Source of the DNA: Elusimicrobia bacterium GWF2_62_30
Lineage (GTDB): Bacteria; Elusimicrobiota; Elusimicrobia; Elusimicrobiales; UBA9959
Assembly: GCA_001799995.1 (NCBI GenBank)
Contig: MGUK01000097.1
Span: 1-64,000, forward strand
DNA length: 64,000 bases
Reading direction: 5' to 3'
Positions 46,847 to 56,100 of this stretch are shown here, piece after piece. Positions within the stretch are counted from its first letter, which is position 1. Each line of letters starts with the position of its first letter. A program made the translations under genes and the position numbers. The notes below the pieces were generated by a model. It searched no databases. It saw nothing but the letters and a program-made list of their open reading frames with translations, and was not told the DNA's origin.

Positions 46847-46985
46847 CCGGCGGACGGCGCGTGGAGAGGGTTAGCAAAACCTTCACGGAGGCCGAGGCTT
46901 GCGTAAGCGCCGAGGCCGAGTGATGAGGGCGAGCACGGTGTGCGAGACCCGCGTTTTGATAACCCTCTCCACGCGACGGACGCCG
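46847..46985 (-). repeat. dispersed structured intergenic element, family 2, copy D
   Basis: Stem CGCGTGGAGAGGGTTA-G-CAAAAC (46858-46880) with GTTTTG-A-TAACCCTCTCCACGCG (46953-46975); interior matches copy C in reverse complement. Confidence 0.75.
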
Positions 46986-47032
46986 AGCGCGTTTTGTCGG
47001 CCCGGTCCCCGTGATTGCTGCCCCGCCTCGTG

Positions 47033-48979
47033 CTACGCGGCGTCGATGCTTTTGAGGAACGCGTCCTCGCCGGCCGGGCGCCCCAGGAACCGCTCCACCT
47101 GCCCCGCCTCGTCGTAACTGCGCCCCGGCGCCAGGATCAGCTCCCGGTACTTCGCCCCGGTCGCCGGGTTCATCACCCCGGAAGCCTCGAAGGCGCTGAA
47201 AAGGTCCGCCGCTATAACTTCGGACCAGAGATAGCTGTAATAGCCCGCCTCATAGCCGCCCATCAGGTGGCCGAAGCTCGCCTGCGGGTGCGTCCCCGGG
47301 CTCATCGGGATAAGCGAGATCTTCTTCATCAGCTTTTCGTAAAGCCTGGTAGTGTCCACCTTGCCGCGCGCCGTATGGTAGCGCATATCCAGCAGGCTGA
47401 AGAAGATCTGGCGCAGGTAGACCAGGCCGGAATCCATGTTCTTCGCCGAGATCAGCTTGCCTATCAGCTTTTCCGGCAGCTTTTCCGCCGGGTTCCTGAA
47501 ATGGCCGGAGATGCGCCGCAGCACCTCGGGGGAATAGGCCCAGTTCTCCAGCATCTTGGAGGGGACCTCCACAAAGTCGCGCGACACGCTGGTGCCCGAG
47601 AACTTGCCGTACTTCGCCCTGGTGAAGATGTTGTGCGTGACATGCCCGAATTCGTGGAACAGCGTCACCACGTCGTCGAACTGCAGCAGGGCCGGCGAAC
47701 CCTCCGAAGGCGGCGGGAAGTTCCCCACTATCGCGGCGGCGGGCAGCTCGTAGGCGCCGCTTTCCAGCTCGCGGCCGTGGCGCAGGCCGAAGCAGGCCGC
47801 ATGCTTGTACTTGCCGTCGCGCGGGAACAGGTCGAAATAGAAATAGGCCGCTATGGCGCCGTCCGCGTTCTTCACCTCGTAGGCGCGCACGTCCTTGTGC
47901 CAGACCGGCAGCTGCGCCGGTTCGAAGCGCGCCCCGAACACTTCGCCGAAAACACCGAACATGCCTTTCACCACGGTCTCGAGCGGGAAATACTCCTTTA
48001 TCTTCTCGTGGTCTATGGAGTACTTGGTCTTCTTGAGCTGGTTGTTGTAATAGCGCCATTCCCAGGCGTTAAGCGGCTTGTCTTCCCCGCCTTTGAGCTT
48101 GAGCCGCGCCCGCAGTTCCTTGCGGCCTTTCTTCTTGAGCTTGGCCCAGGTCCGGTCCATGAAGGAGATCACGGTTTCGCTGTTCTTGGCCATGCGGTCG
48201 GCCAGCACGTAATCGGCGAAAGAAGCGTAGCCCAGGAGCTTGCTGATCTTGCGGCGCAGGACGATAGCCTTCTCCATCAGTTCCACGTTGGCCGTCGAGC
48301 AGCGGTTGTTGAACAGGGCCTCGTATTTGCGGCGGGCCTCGCCGTTCTCGGCGTTGTCCATGAAAGGGAAATAATCCGGGTAGTTCATCGTCACCTGGTA
48401 TTTCCCGCCCTCGGTCTTGTTGAGCCTGGCCTTGAAATCCTCGGGCACTCCCTTTAAGTCGTCCCCGGAAACCTCCAGGACGTCCTTAACTTCGCGCAGG
48501 TTCTTGGAAAAATCCAGTTCCAGGCCGATGAGTTCCTTCATCAGCTTTTTAACTTTGTTCTTCTTGCGCGGCTCCAGCCCGAGGCCGTTGCGTTTGAAAT
48601 CAAGCAGCGTTTTTTCCAGCAGCCGGGCCTCCACGGTCCCCAGCTTCTCGCCTTTGGCCGCGTATTCATTAAGCACGGCAAAAACGTCCTCGCGGGTGAA
48701 GAGGTCCACGGAGTACTGGCTTATCTTCAGCTCAAGCTCCTGGCCGGCCTTGCGAAGGTCGGCATTGTCGGAGACATAGGCCAGGAAGACGGGGATATTC
48801 ACGGCCTCGCCGAAGCCGCTCACGGCCGCCTCGAAAGCCAGCATGGTGTTCTTGAAGCTGCGCTGGGGACCCGGGATATTAACTATATCCTTGAGTTTTT
48901 CCTCAAGGTCCTTTATCAGGGTTTCGGAAAGGGCTTTGACCAGTTCCGGGGTGTAAGAAAAATCGGGAGCTTTTGACAT
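47033..48979 (-). CDS. M3 family oligoendopeptidase
   Basis: TLFHEFGHVTHNIFTRAKYG zinc motif; YYSYLWSEVIAADLFSAFE; GRPAGEDAFLKSI C-terminus. Confidence 0.93.
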   Translation of the reverse strand: MSKAPDFSYTPELVKALSETLIKDLEEKLKDIVNIPGPQRSFKNTMLAFEAAVSGFGEAVNIPVFLAYVSDNADLRKAGQELELKISQYSVDLFTREDVFAVLNEYAAKGEKLGTVEARLLEKTLLDFKRNGLGLEPRKKNKVKKLMKELIGLELDFSKNLREVKDVLEVSGDDLKGVPEDFKARLNKTEGGKYQVTMNYPDYFPFMDNAENGEARRKYEALFNNRCSTANVELMEKAIVLRRKISKLLGYASFADYVLADRMAKNSETVISFMDRTWAKLKKKGRKELRARLKLKGGEDKPLNAWEWRYYNNQLKKTKYSIDHEKIKEYFPLETVVKGMFGVFGEVFGARFEPAQLPVWHKDVRAYEVKNADGAIAAYFYFDLFPRDGKYKHAACFGLRHGRELESGAYELPAAAIVGNFPPPSEGSPALLQFDDVVTLFHEFGHVTHNIFTRAKYGKFSGTSVSRDFVEVPSKMLENWAYSPEVLRRISGHFRNPAEKLPEKLIGKLISAKNMDSGLVYLRQIFFSLLDMRYHTARGKVDTTRLYEKLMKKISLIPMSPGTHPQASFGHLMGGYEAGYYSYLWSEVIAADLFSAFEASGVMNPATGAKYRELILAPGRSYDEAGQVERFLGRPAGEDAFLKSIDAA

Positions 48980-49198
48980 ATACGCCTCCTGGCGGCTATT
49001 TCCAGCTTCTTAATATCAGTTATTGTATCAAAATAAATATATAGCCTTTACCGGCAGGCCCCGGCGGCAGGACCGGCCCGCCGGAGGGCCTAGAAGAGCC
49101 TGGGCCCTAATACCGCCGAAACAGGCCCTTTCGTCTCTGTCTAAAACCGCCGCCAGAAGCTAAACTATTAATACAGAAGGCGACGGCAAGGAGAGCGA

Positions 49199-50614
49199 AT
49201 GAAAAACGGCATAAGACTTTTAACCGCGGTGTTTTCCCTGGTGCTTCTCGGCAATTCGGCCCTACAGGCCGAAAACTTCAACCTTAACAAAGTGCGCGCT
49301 TCCGGCATAAAAACCGCCGGCGCCGATAAAGGAATCATCCCCCAGATCTTCTCTCACAAGCCCCAGGAAGGCGGCACCAAAGACTGGACCGTCATGGTCT
49401 TCATGAACGCCAAGAACGACCTGGCCCAGAGCAGCCTGCTGGGCCTGGTGGGCAAATGGGCCGAAAGAGACCTGGCCGAGATGCAGAAGGTAGGCACCAC
49501 CGGCAAGATCAACGTGGTCGTGGACATAGGCATAGCGGGCAAGGGCGCCAAGCGCCTGCTGGTGGGCAAGAAAGGCCTGATCGGCGCCTCCGACAAAGTG
49601 CTCTCCACCGACCCCAAGGCAGACATGGGCGACTACCGCCGCGCGATAGATTTCATCAAAACGACGAAGGCCAAGTATCCCGCCAAGAAATATATGTTCG
49701 TCCTCTGGAACCACGGCCTGGGCTGGATAGACCCCGTGATGAAGGACGCCCCCGCCGGCACCGGCACCCAGAAGGGCATCTCCTTCGACGACGAGACCAA
49801 GAATTACATCCGCACCCCCCAGTTGGGCGAGATCTTCCGCCAGGCCGGCTACGTGGACGTGTTCATGCAGAACGCCTGCCTGCAGCAGATGGGCGAAGTG
49901 GCTTACGAAGTGAAGGACGGCGTCGGCCTCATCGTGGCCTCCGAAGAGACCATGCTGGCCCAGGGCTTCGACTACGAGAAGCTGCTGAACTTCATGAACG
50001 GCAACACCGCCTTCTCCAACGAGCAGCTCAGCGACTTCCTGATGAGCTGGTACCGCCAGTTCTACGCCGAAGGGATGCCCATAGGCCCCATCCACATGCC
50101 GCTGACCGGCATGGGCGCCACCCTCTCCACCATCCGCCCGGCCGCGCTTAACGCCCTGCCCGGCTACCTGGACGCTTTCGCCGGCGCTGTGATGCGCAAC
50201 AACGAGACCGCCGCCGTGAAGGCCGCCATCGCCAACGTGGTCCGCTTCACCAGCCTGGACCCCAAGAACGACAAAGAAAAGAAGCTCTCGTTCTACTCGG
50301 ACCTTTACGACTATGCCCGCATCGTGGACGCCAACGCCGGCTCCCCCGACACAAAACAGGCCGCGCAGGACCTGATGGGCTTCATCAAGGGCAGCCTGGT
50401 GATGCGCAGCGTGGGCATAGGCGGCGACACCGACAACAACTACGACTACACCAAGGTGGGCGGCCTGGCGATGAACACCACGCTTAAACTTAAGAAGATC
50501 CCCGACTCCCTCGCCGCCATCTTCGAGACCAAGTATGCCGACCTCTCCCTCTCCAAAGCCAGCCAGTGGGACGAGTTCATAACCTGGACCGACTCGGTCT
50601 GGCAGGCAGAGTAA
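49199..50614 (+). CDS. exported clostripain-family (C11) cysteine peptidase, paralogue 3
   Basis: WTVMVFMNAKNDLAQSSLLGLVGKWAERDLAEMQKVGTTGKINVVVDIG, KYMFVLWNHGLGW, VFMQNACLQQMGEVAYEVKDGVGLIVASEE. Confidence 0.88.
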   Translation: MKNGIRLLTAVFSLVLLGNSALQAENFNLNKVRASGIKTAGADKGIIPQIFSHKPQEGGTKDWTVMVFMNAKNDLAQSSLLGLVGKWAERDLAEMQKVGTTGKINVVVDIGIAGKGAKRLLVGKKGLIGASDKVLSTDPKADMGDYRRAIDFIKTTKAKYPAKKYMFVLWNHGLGWIDPVMKDAPAGTGTQKGISFDDETKNYIRTPQLGEIFRQAGYVDVFMQNACLQQMGEVAYEVKDGVGLIVASEETMLAQGFDYEKLLNFMNGNTAFSNEQLSDFLMSWYRQFYAEGMPIGPIHMPLTGMGATLSTIRPAALNALPGYLDAFAGAVMRNNETAAVKAAIANVVRFTSLDPKNDKEKKLSFYSDLYDYARIVDANAGSPDTKQAAQDLMGFIKGSLVMRSVGIGGDTDNNYDYTKVGGLAMNTTLKLKKIPDSLAAIFETKYADLSLSKASQWDEFITWTDSVWQAE

Positions 50615-50630
50615 GCGCAACGCAGCCAGG

Positions 50631-50660
50631 AAAGGCCCGGGGCAGCCCCCGGGCCTTTTC
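50631..50660 (+). terminator. intrinsic terminator of clostripain paralogue 3
   Basis: AAAGGCCCGGGG-CAGC-CCCCGGGCCTTTT. Confidence 0.85.
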
Positions 50661-50690
50661 TATTCCCCTTCGGTAACACCCTGGAACGAC

Positions 50691-50717
50691 AAGCGCCTCG
50701 AAAGGAGGCGCTTTTTA
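50691..50717 (+). terminator. second intrinsic terminator in tandem
   Basis: AAGCGCCTC-GAAAG-GAGGCGCTT followed by TTT. Confidence 0.8.
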
Positions 50718-50836
50718 TTTCCCCGCCCGCGGGAATCCTACCTACTGCCCCGCGTACAAATCCGTATAGTAAGCGAAGATACGGGAGGGTATAGTATCAA
50801 TAGGCTGGAACCGCGGCATAGCAGCGGGATAAACGG

Positions 50837-51277
50837 ATGAAAATATTTTTGGCTTTGGCCTGTATCCTCGCCGCAGGCTTATACCCGGCCAACGCCCAGG
50901 AGCCGGACAATATCGGGGCGGGGATAATGCTGGGAAAACCCGCGGGCGTAACGGCCAAGCTCCTGTACGGCAGCCGCGCGGTGGCTACCGGCATCGGCTT
51001 TGGCACGGAACTGACGCTGTATGGCGACTATTTATGGGATCTCCGGGGCGCGCAGCCGCGGTCGTCCGGCGGCAAGCTGCCCCTATACCTGGGGCTGGGC
51101 TTCCAGGTGTCGCCCGAAGAGTTCGGGCTGCGCGTCGTCGCGGGGATCGCCTACTGGCTGCCGCACCGCCCCGTGGAGCTGTTTTGCGACGTCATTCCCG
51201 TTCTGCGGCTGTCGCCGGGCGATAGCGGCGGCCTGGGCGTAAGCGCCGGCCTGCGTTACTATTTCAAAGGAACCTGA
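50837..51277 (+). CDS. exported small beta-rich hypothetical protein (possible outer-membrane barrel)
   Basis: Signal peptide MKIFLALACILAAGLYPANAQ; alternating amphipathic strands ending in LRYYFKGT. Confidence 0.6.
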   Translation: MKIFLALACILAAGLYPANAQEPDNIGAGIMLGKPAGVTAKLLYGSRAVATGIGFGTELTLYGDYLWDLRGAQPRSSGGKLPLYLGLGFQVSPEEFGLRVVAGIAYWLPHRPVELFCDVIPVLRLSPGDSGGLGVSAGLRYYFKGT

Positions 51278-51278
51278 C

Positions 51279-51617
51279 ATGAACCTCCTCCTCAACGTGC
51301 TCGTAAGCACCCTGGCCGTCCTGATAACGGCAAAACTCCTCAAAGGAGTCAGCGTAGACGGTTTCTATACCGCGGCGGCGGTCTCCATTGTGCTCGGCGC
51401 TGTCAACTCCGTGCTGGCCCCCCTGCTGATCGCCTTAACCCTGCCGCTCAATGTCCTTACGCTGGGACTGTGCACCTTCGGCATTACCGCCGTCCTGGTC
51501 CAGCTGGTGGCGGCCATGGTACCGGGGTTTAGGGTGGCGAACTTCTGGTGGGCGCTGGGCTTCGGCCTGATCCTGGGCATAGTAAATTCCGCACTGCACG
51601 CGATGGCGGGCGGCTGA
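51279..51617 (+). CDS. phage holin family (PF04020-like) membrane protein
   Basis: Four hydrophobic helices; LLKGVSVDGFYTAAAVSIVLGAVNSVLAPLLIALTLPLNVLTLGL. Confidence 0.75.
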   Translation: MNLLLNVLVSTLAVLITAKLLKGVSVDGFYTAAAVSIVLGAVNSVLAPLLIALTLPLNVLTLGLCTFGITAVLVQLVAAMVPGFRVANFWWALGFGLILGIVNSALHAMAGG

Positions 51618-51653
51618 CCCGCTCTTTTCGGCGATAACGAGGTAGGAGGCTAG

Positions 51654-52010
51654 ATGAAGATCCTGAGCCATATACTTATCAGCAGCCTGGCCGTGATGCT
51701 GGCCGCCCACCTGCTGCCGGGAGCGCGTGTGGACGGTTTCCTTACCGCGGTAGCGGTCGCCGTTATCCTGGGAACCGTGAACGCCCTGCTCGTCCCGGCG
51801 CTGCTGCTGATGTCGGTTACCGCCAGCCTGCCGGTGGTGGCGCTGCTCGCCTTCATCGTCACCGGCGGCCTGGTGCTGCTGACCGCGCGGCTGGTTCCCG
51901 GCTTCCATATCGCCAGCTTCTGGTGGGCGCTGGCCTTTGCCCTCCTGCTCTCGGCTATCAGCGCCTTTTTCCACGGGTTCGACGCCGGCGGAGCGCAAAG
52001 CCATGACTAA
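51654..52010 (+). CDS. phage holin family membrane protein, tandem paralogue
   Basis: LLPGARVDGFLTAVAVAVILGTVNALLVPALLLMSV; similar to the preceding gene. Confidence 0.7.
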   Translation: MKILSHILISSLAVMLAAHLLPGARVDGFLTAVAVAVILGTVNALLVPALLLMSVTASLPVVALLAFIVTGGLVLLTARLVPGFHIASFWWALAFALLLSAISAFFHGFDAGGAQSHD

Positions 52011-53103
52011 GGAAGCCACCGCGGCCCGGCCGGTGACCAGGCGCGCGCACCTTATCACCTTCCTGGGCGCGCTCCTCGCCTGCGTCATTGCCGTCCTTTG
52101 GATGATCGGCCCGTACCTGCTTTCGCTGTTCCTGGGCGCTACGCTGGCCATGCTCACCTACCCGGTGTACCAGTGGTTCAGGGCAAAAAAATGGGGACCC
52201 CGGCTGGCCGGCAGCGCGGTTACGGCCCTGCTGCTGCTGCTTGTCATAGCGCCGCTCACAGGCTTCTCCATCCTGGCGGTAAAGCAGGGCATCACCATCG
52301 GCCAGCGGATGACCGAGCTTAAAGAATTTTCCCCTAAAGCTATCACCGTAACCCTGAGCCGCTGGCAGTTGGTCAGAACGCTGATCGGCGACCCTAAACA
52401 GGTGAACGCCCAGTTGAAGGGCGCCATCCAGGCCGCCGGCGAGTTCACCACCGCGGGCGTGCTGGAACTGGGCAAAGGCATGCCGGAGCTGCTTCTCCAG
52501 CTCATCCTGGCCATGATCGCTTTCTTTTTCTTCCTTCTCGACGGGGAGGAACTGGTGGGCTGGACCTTCGGGCTCGGCGTCTTCGATCCCACCGTGCAGA
52601 AAAACCTGGCGGCGTCGTTCCGGGACACTACCATCTCCTCCGTCCTGGCCGGGCTCGCGGCGGCGGCGGCCCAGGCCGCCCTGATAGTGGTCGGGTTCCT
52701 GGTCATCGGGGTGCCGGGCGCGTTCCTGGCCGGCGGCCTGACGTTCATCTTCGCGTGGATACCGATGCTGGGGACCGCCCCGGCTTCGCTGGCGGGCCTG
52801 ATCTATCTCTACACGATGCAGGGCACCCCCCTGCAGATCGCGTTAATGATCTTCATCACGCTCGCGGCCAGCGTTATAGACAACCTGGTCCGGCCGCTGG
52901 TCCTGAAGGGCCGCAACGACATGCACCCGCTGACGGGGCTGATCGCCATCATCGGCGGCCTGCAGCTGTTCGGGATCCAGGGCGTCCTCATCGGCCCGAT
53001 CCTGGCGGCCATGCTGCTCTCGCTGCTCAAGTTCTGGCCCGTCATCAGGGGCGGTTTAGGCATAGGCGCCGCGGCGGCGCTGGCGCCGGGGAAAGAACCT
53101 TAG
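52003..53103 (+). CDS. AI-2E family transporter
   Basis: Multi-TM; IPMLGTAPASLAGLIYLYTMQGTPLQIALMIFITLAASVIDNLVRPLVLKGRNDMHPLTGLIAIIGGLQLFGIQGVLIGPILAA. Confidence 0.9.
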   Translation: MTKEATAARPVTRRAHLITFLGALLACVIAVLWMIGPYLLSLFLGATLAMLTYPVYQWFRAKKWGPRLAGSAVTALLLLLVIAPLTGFSILAVKQGITIGQRMTELKEFSPKAITVTLSRWQLVRTLIGDPKQVNAQLKGAIQAAGEFTTAGVLELGKGMPELLLQLILAMIAFFFFLLDGEELVGWTFGLGVFDPTVQKNLAASFRDTTISSVLAGLAAAAAQAALIVVGFLVIGVPGAFLAGGLTFIFAWIPMLGTAPASLAGLIYLYTMQGTPLQIALMIFITLAASVIDNLVRPLVLKGRNDMHPLTGLIAIIGGLQLFGIQGVLIGPILAAMLLSLLKFWPVIRGGLGIGAAAALAPGKEP

Positions 53104-53152
53104 TTTTTAAAAGCCCGGCGGCGGCAGGCTGTCTCCCGCAGGGCATTGATCC

Positions 53153-56100
53153 ATGGAGAGGAAAGATCCGTATATGAAGAAAAACAATAAAGTTGTCGCC
53201 TTGCTCGGGGTTACCGCGCTCCTGATAACGGTAATGGTGGCGGCGGCGTTCTGGGCCTTCGGCCAGATCAAAATATCGGCGCAGGCGCGCAAGAACACCT
53301 TCATCGCGATGGACAGCGCGAACAAGGTGCTGTCCGCGCTGGTAGACGCGGAAACCGGCCAGCGCGGCTATTTATTGACGGGCGACGAGGCTTTCCTGGA
53401 ACCGTACCTGGCGGCAAAGGACGGGATAGACATACGCCTGGAAGAACTGCACAAGTTTAATTTAAGCAGCGAGGCACATAAACGCCTCGACGCGCTTGCC
53501 CCGCTGGTGGCAGGCAAACTGGAGAACCTGGCCAACGGTATTGAACTGCGCCGGACCCATCGCGCGGCCGCCGCGCTGGCGGAGGTACGCGGCAGCCAGG
53601 GGAAGGCGCTGATGGAGGCGATCCGCGCCGAGATGGACGCCTTCATCCGGTTAGCGGCGGCCGGGCTGGCGCAGCATGACGCGGAGTTCCGGTTCAAGAT
53701 GCGCCTGTTGCTCGGCATCATTATCGCCTCCAGCCTGTTCATCCTGCTGCCCATGATCTCCTCCTACTACTATATCGAGCGGGAGATCCAGCAGCGGCTT
53801 AAGGACCTGCTTCTTATCGAGACGCAGGACCTGCTGGAGGTCCAGCAGGAGATGAACAAACAGCTGCAACAGACCAACACTACCCTGCAGATCAGCGAGG
53901 AGAAGTTCGCGGTCACGCTCAGGTCCATCGGCGACGCCGTTCTGGCCACCGACGCCGAAGGGCTCGTGACGCTCCTTAATCCCCTTGCCGAGCGGCTCAC
54001 CGGCTGGACGCACGCGCAGGCCGCCGGCCGGCCCGTGGAAGACGTCTTTCATATCATCGATGAGAACACCCGGCAGCTCTCCCGCAGCCCGGTAAGGGAA
54101 ACTCTCGCCAACAGGGTGGCGCCGGTCATGGACCGCCATACGATCCTGCTCTCGCGCGACGGCGCCGAATGCGCCATCGCCGACAGCTGCGCCCCTATCC
54201 GCAACCGCGACGGCGGGCTGGTCGGCGCCGTGATGGTGTTCCGCGACGTCTCCGAGCGCAAAGAAATAGAAACGGGCCTGGAAAAGACCCGGGAAGCGCT
54301 GGAAGTGATCAAGAAGACCGCGAATGAAGCCAGCGAATACGCCGACAGCATAATCAACACGGTGCGCGAGCCCCTGATCTCGCTCGACCAGGACCTGCGG
54401 GTGGTCTCCGCCAGCCGTTCCTTCTACGAGGTTTTCAAAGTGCACCCCGGCGAGACCGTGGGCCAGCTTATCTACGACCTCGGCAACAAGCAATGGGATA
54501 TCCCCAAGCTGCGCGAACTGCTGGAGACAATCCTGCCGCAGAAGGCGACCTTCGACAACTACGAGGTGGAGCACGATTTCGCCGACATCGGCCGCCGCAT
54601 CATGCTCCTGAACGCCCGGCAGATACAACGGGCGTCGGGCAAAGAGCTCATCATCCTCCTGGCCATCGAGGACATCACCGCGCGCAGGGAGATCGAGGAC
54701 GGGCTGGAAAAAGCCCGCAAAGAACTGGCGTCGACAAAGATCTCCGAAGACGCGGAGCGCGAATACTCCGAGAGCCTCATCAACACCGTGCGCGAACCTC
54801 TTATCGCCCTGGACCAGGACCTGCGGGTCGTTTCCGTCAGCCGCTCCTTTTATGAATTCTTCAAGGTAAAGCCCGAGGAGACCGTGGGCCAGCTTATCTA
54901 CGACCTGGGCAACAAGCAGTGGGATATCCCCAAATTGCGGGAGCTGCTGGAAACCATCCTGCCCCAGAAGGCGACCTTCGACAACTACGAGGTGGAACAC
55001 GATTTCGCCGACGTCGGCCGCCGCATCATGCTTTTGAACGCCCGGCAGATACAAAGAGCTTCCGGCAAAGAACGCATCATCCTCCTGGCCATCGAGGACA
55101 TCACCGCGCGCAGGGAGATCGAGGACGGGCTGGAAAAAGCCCGCAAGGAACTGGCGTCCACCAAGATCTCCGAAGACGCGGCCCGGGAATATTCCGACAG
55201 CATCATCAACACCGTGCGCGAACCGCTGATCGCCCTGGACCAGGACCTGCGGGTAGTCTCCGTCAGCCGCTCCTTCTATGAATTCTTCAAGGTAAAACCG
55301 GAAGAGACCATCGGGCAGCTTATTTATGACCTGGGCAATAAGCAATGGAATATTCCGAAGCTCAGGGAACTGCTGGAAACCATCCTGCCCCAGGAGGCGA
55401 CCTTCGACAACTACGAAGTCGAGCACGACTTCGCCGACATCGGCCGCCGCATCATGCTGCTGAACGCCCGGCAGATACAAAGAGCCTCGGGGAAAGAGCG
55501 GATCATCCTGCTCGCCATCGAAGACATCACCGAGCGCAGGGAGATAGAGGACGGGCTGGAAAAAGCCCGCAAAGAGCTGGCCGCTACCAAGATCTCCGAA
55601 GACGCCGCCCACGAATACTCGGACAGCATCATCAATACCGTGCGCGAACCGCTCATCTCGCTGGACCAGAACCTGCGGGTGGTCTCGGCCAGCCGCTCCT
55701 TCTATGAGGTTTTTAAAGTAAACCCCAAAGAAACCGTAGGACAGCTGATCTATGACCTGGGCAATAAACAGTGGAATATTCCTAAGCTGCGGGAACTCCT
55801 GGAAACCATCCTGCCCCAGGAGGCGACCTTCGACAACTACGAAGTCGAGCACGACTTCGCCGACATCGGCCGCCGCATCATGCTGCTGAACGCCCGGCAG
55901 ATACAAAGAGCCTCGGGGAAAGAGCGGATCATCCTGCTTGCCATCGAAGACATCACCGAGCGCAGGGAGATAGAGGACGGGCTGGAAAAAGCCCGCAAGG
56001 AGCTGGCGGCTACCAAGATCTCCGAGGACGCGACCCGCGAATACGCCGAAAGCCTCATCAATACCGTGCGCGAACCCCTGATCGCCATGGACCAGGACCT

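Noticed and set aside
49262-50620. 452-aa minus-strand ORF
   Set aside because: Antisense to clostripain paralogue 3, which has a signal peptide, catalytic motifs and downstream terminators.
51279-52010. Prophage remnant based on two phage-holin family genes
   Set aside because: These PF04020-like membrane proteins are common chromosomal genes; no other phage genes nearby and they lead into an AI-2E transporter.
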